6,193 nucleotides of DNA from Thermoprotei archaeon (GCA_003649445.1 QMRV01000114.1:1-6193), one strand, 5' to 3'; counted from the stretch's first letter, positions 1 to 5,322 are shown. A program made the numbers and translations. Notes: generated by a model not told the origin, from the letters alone.

Positions 1-93
1 CATAGGTTGCTACAAATTCAAGTAAACAAAAAAGGAAAAACATGCATCAACAAGCCTCATATTAAGAATTTCTTTTCTTCTAATTATGGTTGA
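1..93 (+). CDS. Possible 3' end of an upstream gene (partial)
   Basis: Frame 1 is open from the window edge to TGA at 91-93. It encodes about 30 residues rich in Lys, Asn and Ile and ends in FFSSNYG. The stop overlaps the ATG at 86 by eight bases, as would be expected for two genes in one transcript. The downstream gene also has no Shine-Dalgarno sequence of its own, which would suit coupled translation. No domain is recognisable, and the frame is short enough to be open by chance in AT-rich DNA. Confidence 0.25.
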   Translation, partial: HRLLQIQVNKKGKTCINKPHIKNFFSSNYG

Positions 94-420
94 AAGTGAA
101 GTTAAGCTTGTAAGCAAAATTATCTCAAAATACATTAAGGATAAACCAACTAGGATTACTTTAAGACTTGACTGGGAAAACAAAAATTCAACCATAATTG
201 TTGAGGGAGAAAACCTAAACGAGAGAAGAAAAATCGGTAAAGAAATAAGCTTCTCATCCTTTGCTAAAGCAGTCTTAGAAGCTTACAAGAAAGAATATGG
301 AGATTTAAACGTTATACCATAAGCTTCAGAAAAGAAACCTACAAAAACGATAAAGTAGCCCTAAACCTATACCCAACCGAAAGCACAGGAATCTTCGACA
401 TCTTCATAGCATACAAATAA
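86..420 (+). pseudogene. Small hypothetical protein, frameshifted near codon 78
   Basis: The intact part is a 78-residue frame from ATG 86 to TAA 320-322, rich in charged residues, with predicted beta-strands (RITLRLDW, STIIVEGENL) followed by a helix (FAKAVLEAYKKEYG). Immediately after the stop, frame 1 continues as coding-like sequence from 322 to TAA 418-420: it starts SFRKETYKND and ends GIFDIFIAYK, with ordinary amino-acid composition and no start codon of its own. Adding one base at 321/322 joins the two as NVIP-Y-SFRKE, giving a protein of about 111 residues. I read this as one gene with a single-base deletion, or a sequencing error. The family is not recognised. No Shine-Dalgarno precedes ATG 86; the upstream tract is TTCTTTTCTTCTAATT. 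Function unknown. Confidence 0.6.
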
Positions 421-432
421 AGGTCTAAACCA

Positions 433-449
433 AAAGTCTTTAGGACTTT
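433..449. terminator. Small hairpin after the first gene, possible terminator
   Basis: AAAGTC (433-438) and GACTTT (444-449) form a perfect 6-bp stem around a 5-base loop, 12 bases after the TAA at 418-420. There is no uninterrupted T-run behind it, so a terminator role is only suggested by position. The rest of 421-543, between this gene and the convergent abiEii stop, contains no intact gene. Confidence 0.25.
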
Positions 450-456
450 AACTTAA

Positions 457-570
457 ATCTCTAGAAATCATTCCTTTCCAACACTTGAGGAATGCTTTAG
501 TGTGAAAGCTATTAAGAAAAGTTGGCAAAATTGGTTGGAAATGTTAAGAAGGTGGAAATTGTTTAAGTAG
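457..570 (+). other. Coding-like relic without a start codon
   Basis: After TAA 454-456, frame 1 stays open to TAG 568-570 and reads like protein: SFPTLEECFSVKAIKKSW, then several Trp, Arg and Lys residues. Its 3' end runs antisense to the last nine codons of abiEii. The only in-frame starts are late (GTG 502, TTG 535, ATG 541, TTG 559) and none has a clear ribosome binding site. It could be a remnant of an older gene or a chance frame. Confidence 0.15.
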
Positions 571-1305
571 TTTCTTCAATTGTTTTATCACTTTCTTTTT
601 GTCTTCCTCTGTGTATCTTGTTGTTCCAAAGATTCCTTTCCAACTATCTAGAAATGTAGCCTTTCTAATTTCTGGTATTATCTTTTTCTCAAGCTTTGTT
701 TTGAATATTTCAGGGTGCGGAAGTATTTGTCTAATCCTTTTCTCAAGCCCTACTGGGATTCCATTCTCATGGACTAGAGAGGCGATGTCCCTTACATCTG
801 AAGCTCTTGAAGAAACAACTTTCATGATAAAGTAGTCTGGATAATCGGGAACAGGGATATCAACTGGTTTTCCAGCTATAGGTATGGAAACAAACTTCCT
901 ATTCTCAATCATATTTTTATCTATCAGGATTATCTCTTCAGCTTCCCTTCCTCTTATCTCTCCTTCCATGAAATCCATTGAAACTTTAACCCTAGCCTTA
1001 TCATGCTTCACAAATTTTATACACCTTAAAAAACCGTATGTGTTAAGTTTCTGTTCTTCTTCAACTGAATAATCTGGTAAAATTTTCTTTAGCCTATTGA
1101 TATTCCAGCCATTCTTTTTTCTTAGGGCAAAGTCACAGTCTCTTGTGAATCTTGAGAGCGAAATGAAGGCTCTTAAAGCATATCCACCAACCATAACCAA
1201 TTCAGGGTTGGTGAAACCGTCCGTATTTTCTGAGAGATGGAGTATTGTCTTTAAAATTTCTTTCTCCCTTCTCTTCATCATACCTATTGCTTTAGGCAAA
1301 CTCAA
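544..1305 (-). CDS. abiEii: AbiEii-like nucleotidyltransferase toxin of a type IV toxin-antitoxin module
   Basis: The 253-residue protein has the hallmarks of the AbiEii/DUF1814 branch of the DNA polymerase beta-like nucleotidyltransferases. There is a glycine pair in VMVGGYALRAF (residues 38-48), then RFTRDCDFAL (52-61) with the metal-binding Asp56 and Asp58. A third likely carboxylate is Asp111 in KVSMDF, and the family's helical motif appears as DYFIMKVVSSRASDVRDI (157-174), with Lys162, Arg167, Asp170 and Asp173. Known relatives transfer nucleotides to RNA (MenT) or bind GTP (AbiEii) and arrest growth, some giving phage abortive infection. The start shown is TTG 1305, which has AGGT seven bases upstream and overlaps abiEi by 14 bases. 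ATG 1281 or 1278 are alternatives that remove the overlap. All catalytic positions are present and the frame is intact, so it looks functional. The tail is lysine-rich. Confidence 0.85.
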   Translation of the reverse strand: MSLPKAIGMMKRREKEILKTILHLSENTDGFTNPELVMVGGYALRAFISLSRFTRDCDFALRKKNGWNINRLKKILPDYSVEEEQKLNTYGFLRCIKFVKHDKARVKVSMDFMEGEIRGREAEEIILIDKNMIENRKFVSIPIAGKPVDIPVPDYPDYFIMKVVSSRASDVRDIASLVHENGIPVGLEKRIRQILPHPEIFKTKLEKKIIPEIRKATFLDSWKGIFGTTRYTEEDKKKVIKQLKKLLKQFPPS

Positions 1306-1996
1306 CCACTTTACCTACAGCTTCCTCCACCAATTTCCTAACATCTTCCTGCAAGTTTACGGCTTTAACCCTAAAAATCTGCTTGTTTAAGTATTGGTTG
1401 AACAATTTACAACCATATTTTATTGTCGTCCACACACGTACATTAGTTTTTGATATACGCTTCCATCTCCCCATTTCCTTTAACTTATTGAAATTGATCT
1501 CGTCTTTTCTAAAGTATAATGTTGCGAATGCATCTGCAAATGACCATTCAGACATACAGTTGACTATACAGGACTCAGGTGTTTCGATAAACAAATCGTT
1601 AACTTTTCTGTATTCATACGGTATTTTTTCATGGTATTCAACTTCAAAATTCCAACCCATTTCCCTGGCAAAACTCTCCAAGGCTTTTTTATAGGAATAG
1701 TTTTCAACAGCCAAACGGTATAAATCTCTATGGATGAAATCGTAGTTCCACAAGCTTGCAGCAGTCTGCTTAATAACAACTTTAAATCCTTTATCTGTTG
1801 CTAAAAATTCCCAAACATCCCTATGCTTCTCTGGAATGTAATACCAACCCCAACCAACCCTTCTTATCCCACCTCTTTTGCTTAACCTGTACAAATACTC
1901 CCTAGCCCTACTGTGAATTCGCCTAACATCGCTAACAGTAAACAAGCTACCAGACCATTTCCTTTCCAAAGTTGCCTTAAAATTTTCTAAGTACAT
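1292..1996 (-). CDS. abiEi: AbiEi-like antitoxin and transcriptional regulator
   Basis: The 234-residue protein starts with a winged-helix domain at about residues 15-55: a recognition-helix-like segment (SRAREYLYRLSKRG) and a wing with IRRVGWGWYYIP. This matches the N-terminal DNA-binding region of AbiEi antitoxins. A longer alpha/beta C-terminal domain follows, with KQTAASLWNYDF and SFADAFATLYFRK. Length and gene order (antitoxin first) fit the AbiE family. In known systems AbiEi neutralises the toxin without forming a stable complex and represses its own promoter through inverted repeats. Here ATG 1996 has a clear ribosome binding site, AGGTGA, six bases upstream, and an inverted repeat lies 36-61 bases upstream. 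The 3' end overlaps the TTG start of the toxin gene. Assignment to the family is confident; autoregulation is inferred from context. Confidence 0.8.
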   Translation of the reverse strand: MYLENFKATLERKWSGSLFTVSDVRRIHSRAREYLYRLSKRGGIRRVGWGWYYIPEKHRDVWEFLATDKGFKVVIKQTAASLWNYDFIHRDLYRLAVENYSYKKALESFAREMGWNFEVEYHEKIPYEYRKVNDLFIETPESCIVNCMSEWSFADAFATLYFRKDEINFNKLKEMGRWKRISKTNVRVWTTIKYGCKLFNQYLNKQIFRVKAVNLQEDVRKLVEEAVGKVVEFA

Positions 1997-2002
1997 CTTT
2001 AG

Positions 2003-2008
2003 TCACCT
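2003..2008 (-). promoter_or_regulatory. Ribosome binding site of abiEi
   Basis: On the minus strand AGGTGA is followed by six bases and then ATG 1996. It matches the archaeal anti-Shine-Dalgarno complement and fixes the abiEi start. Confidence 0.7.
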
Positions 2009-2031
2009 TTAATATAGATATGGCACATAAA

Positions 2032-2057
2032 CATTTAAAACTTTACCACTTTAAATG
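2032..2057. promoter_or_regulatory. Inverted repeat in the divergent promoter region, candidate AbiEi operator
   Basis: CATTTAAA (2032-2039) and TTTAAATG (2050-2057) are perfect 8-bp inverted arms with a 10-base spacer, so their centres are 18 bp apart. They lie between abiEi and the divergent zinc-finger gene. Each arm contains TTTAAA, which could serve as a TATA box. On the minus strand a box at about 2035-2040 would place transcription start near 2011, leaving a short leader that contains the AGGTGA. Binding here could therefore block TBP. The operator role is inferred from AbiEi systems that repress through inverted repeats. Confidence 0.45.
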
Positions 2058-2135
2058 GCATGTTAAATTCTCAAGAAATAACGGAATCCTACACTTTTAC
2101 GTGAAGCAGATTTTGTTTCCTGCTGTTTGCTGTTT

Positions 2136-2494
2136 ATGCTTACAGCATACGAGAAGCGTCTTTACTCAGAGGATTTTGTTGAGCTTAGGGTTAAGAAAAA
2201 GTATGAAAGGCTAGATAGCTATGTTAAATGTTTGGTTTGTGGTGCTAAGCTAAGGCAAGTACATCCAAACCATCTAGCTAAACATAATCTAACAGTAGAA
2301 GAGCGCACGTTAAAAACAAGCGTATCCTACTAATCGAAGGCAAGGTGGTTGCAAGCTGTGACGCCTTAGGGCAACTGTTAGTTTACAAGGAGGTCCTTCT
2401 CGAAGACTGGGCCAGCGTTAGAGTTTCTATGGGCTGGTTGCGAGGAGCTTTGAACCGTGGATTGAAGAAACTTGCAGAAGGCTCGGGATCCTGA
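2136..2494 (+). pseudogene. Ros/MucR-like zinc-finger protein gene, frameshifted
   Basis: Frame 0 from ATG 2136 (or TTG 2127) encodes a basic N-terminus and a finger, CLVCGAKLRQVHPNHLAKH, with Cys32, Cys35, His46 and His50 (C-x2-C-x10-H-x3-H), followed by NLTVEE. That matches Ros/MucR-type fingers, which continue LTxEEYR. The frame then changes after about 2300 and stops at TAA 2331-2333. Frame 2 carries on with RAHVKNKRILLIEGKVVA and remains coding-like to TGA 2492-2494, including WASVRVSMGWLRGALNRG. Joining the two gives LTVEE-(Y)-RAHVK and a protein of roughly 118 residues. The lesion is a net loss of one base, or seven if the conserved Tyr codon was lost too. The N-terminal finger could still be made as a truncated 65-residue peptide. 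Ros/MucR proteins bind DNA as regulators; archaeal relatives are uncharacterised. No clear ribosome binding site is visible. Confidence 0.6.
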
Positions 2495-2526
2495 TTTATA
2501 GGGTGTAAATTTTTAGAAAAACTTAG

Positions 2527-2661
2527 ATGGCTTAGCGCGCCATAAATATACTTCACCATGAGTTTCTTGAGTATTTGCTTTCCAAGTCAACCCAACCATA
2601 CCGCCTCCTAATCAACAAGCTAATAGAGCGCGCTAGGGTGTTGCTAAATTCTGGAAGTTGA
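2527..2661 (+). pseudogene. Coding-like relic with an in-frame TAG at codon 3
   Basis: ATG GCT TAG at 2527-2535 is followed by an open, coding-like stretch to TGA 2659-2661. It contains ILHHEFLEYLLSKS and YRLLINKLIERARVLLNSGS, which look amphipathic and helical. An alternative reading joins frame 3 upstream (FLEKLRWLSAP, ending TAA 2542-2544) to the same tail through a frameshift. Either way no intact gene remains. The family is unknown, and the call rests only on protein-like composition over about 40 codons. Confidence 0.3.
2533..2635. repeat. GC-rich 8-bp inverted repeat flanking about 87 bp
   Basis: TAGCGCGC (2533-2540) and GCGCGCTA (2628-2635) are perfect inverted copies. Such GC-only cores stand out against the AT-rich surroundings. 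A partial third copy, CTAGCGCA, lies near 2754. The arms could be the ends of a small decayed element, but no target duplication is visible. Confidence 0.3.
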
Positions 2662-2686
2662 CACTTATATGCATATATCTGGAAGT
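2650..2686. repeat. 9-bp direct repeats around a 12-bp palindrome
   Basis: TCTGGAAGT occurs at 2650-2658 and 2678-2686, a 28-bp period. Between the copies lies the perfect palindrome TATATGCATATA (2666-2677). The arrangement could be a regulatory site with a TATA-like core. It is about 210 bp upstream of the gene at 2895, so it need not belong to that gene. Confidence 0.35.
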
Positions 2687-2894
2687 GGGATAAATAAGAA
2701 CGATTATAAAACCAACATAAAAATTAACACAAAAACATCAAAATAGCAACAAACTAGCGCATCCTCCTTATCAAATTTTTTCATGCCTCCAAGACAAACT
2801 ACGAGTTCTCAACCCCCCGACCTTTTCTAGAAGAGAATAATGTTCGCTTACGCCTTTGAAGACTGTGCGGTAGGTTGAGCGAGGTAAATGCTGT

Positions 2895-3467
2895 TTGGAC
2901 TCCTGTCCTTCAGAGGAAATCTTTAATGCCTCTCCTGGAAAAATAAAGATAACGGACACTAAAATGGCTGGCAAAGACCGTTTAAGAGTTAGAAACACTT
3001 TTAAGCTAACGTTTGAAATTCCAGGTCCAGGGAAATTTCAACGTAGTTACCCCGTTGAAGTTCATGAATATATCGGAGGGATAGGTTTTCAATACCTGCT
3101 CCTAGATGAAAATCCTGATAATTTGGAAAGGATTGCGCCGATGAACTTGCTAGAAGAGTACTCTAGGCTTGTCGGTAATATCTTGGACGAGTTGAATATA
3201 AAACCCAAAGCTCTAGTGATTGGAATCAAAGAACCTATCAGAATAGGTTTCGCAGGTTATGAGGGTATAGCAATAGTGGGCAAAAACAATATGGCTTATA
3301 TCGAGCTTGGGGTGTCTTTGCCTCTTTCTGATATACTTTCCAAAGGTATATCACCATTTGGGAGGGAATTCTATGGCATGAGTTTATGCATGTTAAATAT
3401 GTTTTTGAGGGGAGATGGCCTACCATATGGCCCTTTTATCCCAAGGAAGCGGGAGACGTTTTACTGA
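2895..3467 (+). CDS. Hypothetical protein, first gene of a three-gene operon
   Basis: The 190-residue protein is not recognised. The TTG start at 2895 is preceded by GAGGT at 2881-2885, nine bases away; ATG 2964 (MAGKDRLRV) is an alternative with no ribosome binding site. The N-terminal half has alternating strands (FKLTFEIPG, SYPVEVHEY). The middle has a helix (NLLEEYSRLVGNILDEL), followed by strands with small residues (ALVIGIKEPIRIGFAGYEG). The C-terminus is glycine- and proline-rich (RGDGLPYGPFIPRKRE). There is no convincing membrane segment or signal peptide, so a soluble alpha/beta protein is likely. The next gene starts 16 bases after its stop, pointing to co-transcription. The four codons before TTG also encode two Cys, so a slightly longer form cannot be excluded, although no start codon lies there. 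Confidence 0.65.
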   Translation: MDSCPSEEIFNASPGKIKITDTKMAGKDRLRVRNTFKLTFEIPGPGKFQRSYPVEVHEYIGGIGFQYLLLDENPDNLERIAPMNLLEEYSRLVGNILDELNIKPKALVIGIKEPIRIGFAGYEGIAIVGKNNMAYIELGVSLPLSDILSKGISPFGREFYGMSLCMLNMFLRGDGLPYGPFIPRKRETFY

Positions 3468-3483
3468 AAATAAGGTTCGTTTA

Positions 3484-3717
3484 ATGAATGGTTTTAAACC
3501 TTTTAAACGTGAAGTATGTCCAAACTGTGGAAGCAGGCTTGAAAGAATTACTGTTGAAGATAAAGAGTATTTTACATGTCTAGTTGAACCTGAACATTAT
3601 TTGAACGTTGAGCCACCAGACTACGTTAAATGTTTTAAAACTGGAAAAATTGACTGGGTCAACAACATGGTTCAGGTTTATGTTTTAAGAAGTCAAATTG
3701 AAGGTGAAAACCTATGA
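3484..3717 (+). CDS. Small zinc-ribbon-like hypothetical protein
   Basis: The protein has 77 residues from ATG 3484, chosen because AAGGT lies seven bases upstream at 3472-3476. An earlier in-frame ATG at 3424 would overlap the preceding gene by 44 bases and lacks such a site. A knuckle, CPNCGSRLE (Cys12, Cys15), is followed by Cys32 in YFTCLVEPEH and Cys50 in YVKCFKTG. With His38 nearby, this gives enough ligands for one structural zinc, though the second pair is not the compact CxxC of a classic ribbon. The stop overlaps the next start as ATGA, so translation of the two is probably coupled. The zinc-binding role is inferred from the cysteine pattern; partner and function are unknown. Confidence 0.65.
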   Translation: MNGFKPFKREVCPNCGSRLERITVEDKEYFTCLVEPEHYLNVEPPDYVKCFKTGKIDWVNNMVQVYVLRSQIEGENL

Positions 3718-3956
3718 GTGGGGAAGTTGAACTTTTAAAAGCCTTCTACAACCTTAGAAACATATTTTATCCTGTACAGTTAACTGTTGAAACTAAGATT
3801 GACAGTCATAAGGTTACAATAAAAGTTCAAGGTAAAACAACCAGTGAAGCCTTAGAAAAACTAGAAGAAGTGGAAAATAAGCTGAAACAAAAGTATCAAC
3901 AAGAAAACAATTTAAACCTTAAACATAGAAGCTTTGAAGCTAAAAGACATAAGTAA
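3714..3956 (+). CDS. Small hypothetical protein with a C-terminal charged helix
   Basis: The 80-residue protein starts at ATG 3714, overlapping the zinc-ribbon gene's stop by four bases (ATGA). AGGTGA sits six bases upstream at 3702-3707, a strong ribosome binding site. The fold looks like helix, then two strands (VQLTVETKID and KVTIKVQGK), then a long Glu/Lys helix (TSEALEKLEEVENKLKQKY, residues 43-61) with heptad-like leucines that may pair as a coiled coil. The tail is basic. There is no membrane segment and no recognised family. It is the last intact gene of the 2895-3956 operon. Its translation looks tied to the upstream gene, so the two products may act together. Confidence 0.65.
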   Translation: MSGEVELLKAFYNLRNIFYPVQLTVETKIDSHKVTIKVQGKTTSEALEKLEEVENKLKQKYQQENNLNLKHRSFEAKRHK

Positions 3957-3961
3957 GATGA

Positions 3962-4117
3962 AGATGTACTACCTTAACAATTTTAACCGTTAAAATTGAG
4001 AAAAACGGGATAGAGAATCACCAGGGAAAGGGAAAAAGCCCTAGTGCACTCCAAAGGACTTACAGGCTTGCCTTTACGCTTGTTAATTACAGATCCAACT
4101 TTTTCCGCGCACTATAA
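3962..4117 (+). pseudogene. Coding-like relic after the operon
   Basis: Frame 2 is open from 3962 to TAA 4115-4117 and reads like protein: TTLTILTVKIEKNGIENH, then KSPSALQRTYRLAF and NYRSNFFRAL at the end. It contains no ATG, GTG or TTG. Removing T3967 would link it to ATG 3964-3966. A second reading starts at ATG 3958 (MKMYYLNNFNR) and stops at 3991-3993. Both are consistent with a small gene that has lost its start frame. The family is not recognised, and part of the frame overlaps a 21-bp inverted repeat that may have another role. Confidence 0.3.
3978..3998. promoter_or_regulatory. 21-bp inverted repeat, terminator or operator
   Basis: CAATTTTAAC (3978-3987) and GTTAAAATTG (3989-3998) are perfect 10-bp arms around a single C. 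It lies 21 bases after the last intact gene of the operon. As RNA it could form a 9-bp AU-rich hairpin with a 3-base loop. As DNA it is an almost uninterrupted dyad of the kind bound by a dimeric regulator. There is no T-run after it, which weakens the terminator reading. Confidence 0.4.
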
Positions 4118-4174
4118 TTAATGATTAATTAGTGTGTAGTTTTAATAATTTTTAATTAGTGGTGATTAGGGGTG
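4115..4174. promoter_or_regulatory. Palindrome and repeated half-sites in the promoter of the small membrane protein gene
   Basis: TAATTAAT-G-ATTAATTA (4115-4131) is a perfect 17-bp palindrome. The half-site extended to TTAATTAGTG occurs at 4125-4134 and again at 4152-4161, a 27-bp period. TTTTAATAATTTTT between the copies could hold a TATA box for transcription starting near 4166-4172. GGGGTG at 4169-4174 is the ribosome binding site, six bases before TTG 4181. The layout suggests a regulator bound next to the TATA box; the regulator is unknown. Confidence 0.4.
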
Positions 4175-4180
4175 TGATTA

Positions 4181-4477
4181 TTGTTGGAGGTAGCTAGGAA
4201 AGAAATAAGTAGGCAAAGGTTTAGGGCATTTCTTAACGGTTTCCTACTAGGTTCAGGTACTAGTTTAATATTATATTCCAGCTACTTCTTCTGGATTGTA
4301 TCGTGGCTTGTTTATACTAAAGTGGATTGGAATCCAATGTTTGTATCTACCTTTATTTCTTCAATTGGAGTTACATTCATCATTCTTAGTCTTTTTATGG
4401 AGATATTTCAAAGAAAGAGAAATTTTGAAAAAAAGTTAAAATCAATTTATTGTAGAACTTTCAGTCTTGGAGGATAA
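4181..4477 (+). CDS. Small two-helix membrane protein
   Basis: The 98-residue protein starts at TTG 4181. An in-frame TGA at 4175-4177 excludes longer forms, GGGGTG six bases upstream supports this start, and TTG 4184 is the only close alternative. Two hydrophobic segments are clear: FLLGSGTSLILYSSYFFWIV (about residues 21-40) and FVSTFISSIGVTFIILSLFM (about 54-73). A basic N-terminus (RKEISRQRFR) and a basic C-terminal tail (RKRNFEKKLK) suggest both ends face the cytoplasm. No family is recognised. It converges on the LEA14-like gene and the two 3' ends overlap by 31 bases. Its promoter region is unusually rich in repeats, so it may be tightly controlled. Confidence 0.65.
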   Translation: MLEVARKEISRQRFRAFLNGFLLGSGTSLILYSSYFFWIVSWLVYTKVDWNPMFVSTFISSIGVTFIILSLFMEIFQRKRNFEKKLKSIYCRTFSLGG

Positions 4478-5322
4478 TCGCTTTCCTGACTCCATATCTC
4501 CTGATTATTTAACTTAACAACTATGTAGTATCCCCTCAGTTTCCAACTACTAGCTTCACTTGGATGGAAATAAATAGTAAAGATTTTTTGATCTCCTACA
4601 GGAATGTTAACATAAAAAGATTTGCTGTAAACAACCTTATCTGGCCATAAAGGAATATCTTTCTTAACCTGAATTTCCATTTTTCCTGAAATACTGCCTT
4701 TAACAACAACTGTTGCTTTAACAGTTGAACATAAATGTATGGTTGTTGATTCCCACCAACCACTTACCAGCTTTGTTTCAGGTCTACCCCAAGGAGGCTT
4801 CACAGGGAGAACATAGAAACCTTCATAATTATATGGTATCTCAACACTAAAAACCCTTACAACTCCAAAAAATTTTATTGGCAAAATAACATATCCATTA
4901 ACCCTATAGTCAACTACATTATCTCCACGTACTAGCAAATCACCAATCAAACTTAAAATATCTGAACTTTCAGTTTTTAGTTTAAAATCTAATGATGTCT
5001 CAGTTTTTGGGGCAATATACAAGTTCTCAACAAATCCTTTTCCAAGAAAAATTTCTTCAACATAAACCGTATAAGTAATTTTATCTAAATCTACACCATA
5101 ACCTGAAGGATTATAAACCTTAATTCTAAATGTAAACTCAACACTATCTGGATAAAAATCCCCAATTAAAGGATTAAAACCTTCAAACCTAACATTAGCA
5201 ACACTAGCCTCTTTAAGACTTATACCCTTTGCCACCTCATACAACTGGTAAAAATAAAAACCAAAACCAGTAAACAAAATAACAATGAAAACAATAACGA
5301 ATACTTTTGTTGCCTTTTTCAT
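4447..5322 (-). CDS. Membrane-anchored LEA14/WHy-like protein
   Basis: From ATG 5322 the protein has 291 residues. AGGG is nine bases upstream; a TTG at 5331 sits directly behind that site and is less likely. A short basic N-terminus is followed by one hydrophobic helix (VFVIVFIVILFTGFGFYFY, about residues 7-25) that looks like an uncleaved anchor. Residues of about 40-165 resemble a LEA14/WHy beta-sandwich: FTFRIKVYNPSGYGVDLDKI, then TYTVYVEEIFLGKGF and ENLYIAPKTETSLDFKL. The NPSGYGVDL segment and the repeated strand-with-exposed-loop pattern are typical of archaeal members. A second beta-rich part (about 180-291) is unassigned. Such proteins are linked in other organisms to desiccation or stress, but the archaeal role is unknown. 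The bulk is predicted outside the membrane. Upstream on the same strand, 64 bases away, is another membrane protein gene, so the two may be co-transcribed. Confidence 0.7.
   Translation of the reverse strand: MKKATKVFVIVFIVILFTGFGFYFYQLYEVAKGISLKEASVANVRFEGFNPLIGDFYPDSVEFTFRIKVYNPSGYGVDLDKITYTVYVEEIFLGKGFVENLYIAPKTETSLDFKLKTESSDILSLIGDLLVRGDNVVDYRVNGYVILPIKFFGVVRVFSVEIPYNYEGFYVLPVKPPWGRPETKLVSGWWESTTIHLCSTVKATVVVKGSISGKMEIQVKKDIPLWPDKVVYSKSFYVNIPVGDQKIFTIYFHPSEASSWKLRGYYIVVKLNNQEIWSQESDYPPRLKVLQ

Larger units (their letters stand above)
2495..2894. other. 400-bp region without an intact gene
   Basis: Between the broken zinc-finger gene and the next operon there is no complete gene on either strand. 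It holds one coding-like relic (2527-2661), a GC-rich inverted repeat (2533-2540/2628-2635), a palindrome between direct repeats (2650-2686), and an A-rich plus-strand tract at about 2690-2750. A segment at 2760-2880 has only short stop-interrupted frames. The sequence GAGGT at 2881-2885 is the likely ribosome binding site of the gene at 2895. Confidence 0.6.

Noticed and set aside
42..65. Seven-codon leader-like frame MHQQASY after AAAAAAGGAAAAAC
   Set aside because: It is too short to judge, with no attenuator-like structure following it.
10..195. 61-residue minus-strand frame
   Set aside because: It is antisense to the first gene, has low-complexity Ser/Leu/Ile composition and no ribosome binding site.
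599..1694. Several plus-strand frames of 60-103 residues inside 599-1694
   Set aside because: They lie opposite abiEii and abiEi, whose motifs are unmistakable, and show the Ser/Phe-rich composition of antisense shadows.
2020..2214. 64-residue plus-strand frame in the divergent promoter region
   Set aside because: It overlaps the zinc-finger gene in another frame, covers the operator-like repeat and has an unlikely composition.
2704..2784. 26-residue minus-strand frame beginning MKKFDKEDALV, with GGAGG just before the ATG
   Set aside because: GGAGG is only one base from the ATG, too close to act, and the C-terminal half is the translation of a T-rich tract.
2771..2998. 75-residue minus-strand frame
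   Set aside because: It is antisense to the start of the 2895 gene, has no ribosome binding site and is not protein-like downstream.
4015..4080. Possible small RNA in the GC-richer stretch after the 21-bp dyad
   Set aside because: Only a 4-bp AGGG/CCCT stem is visible and no C/D or H/ACA box set is present.
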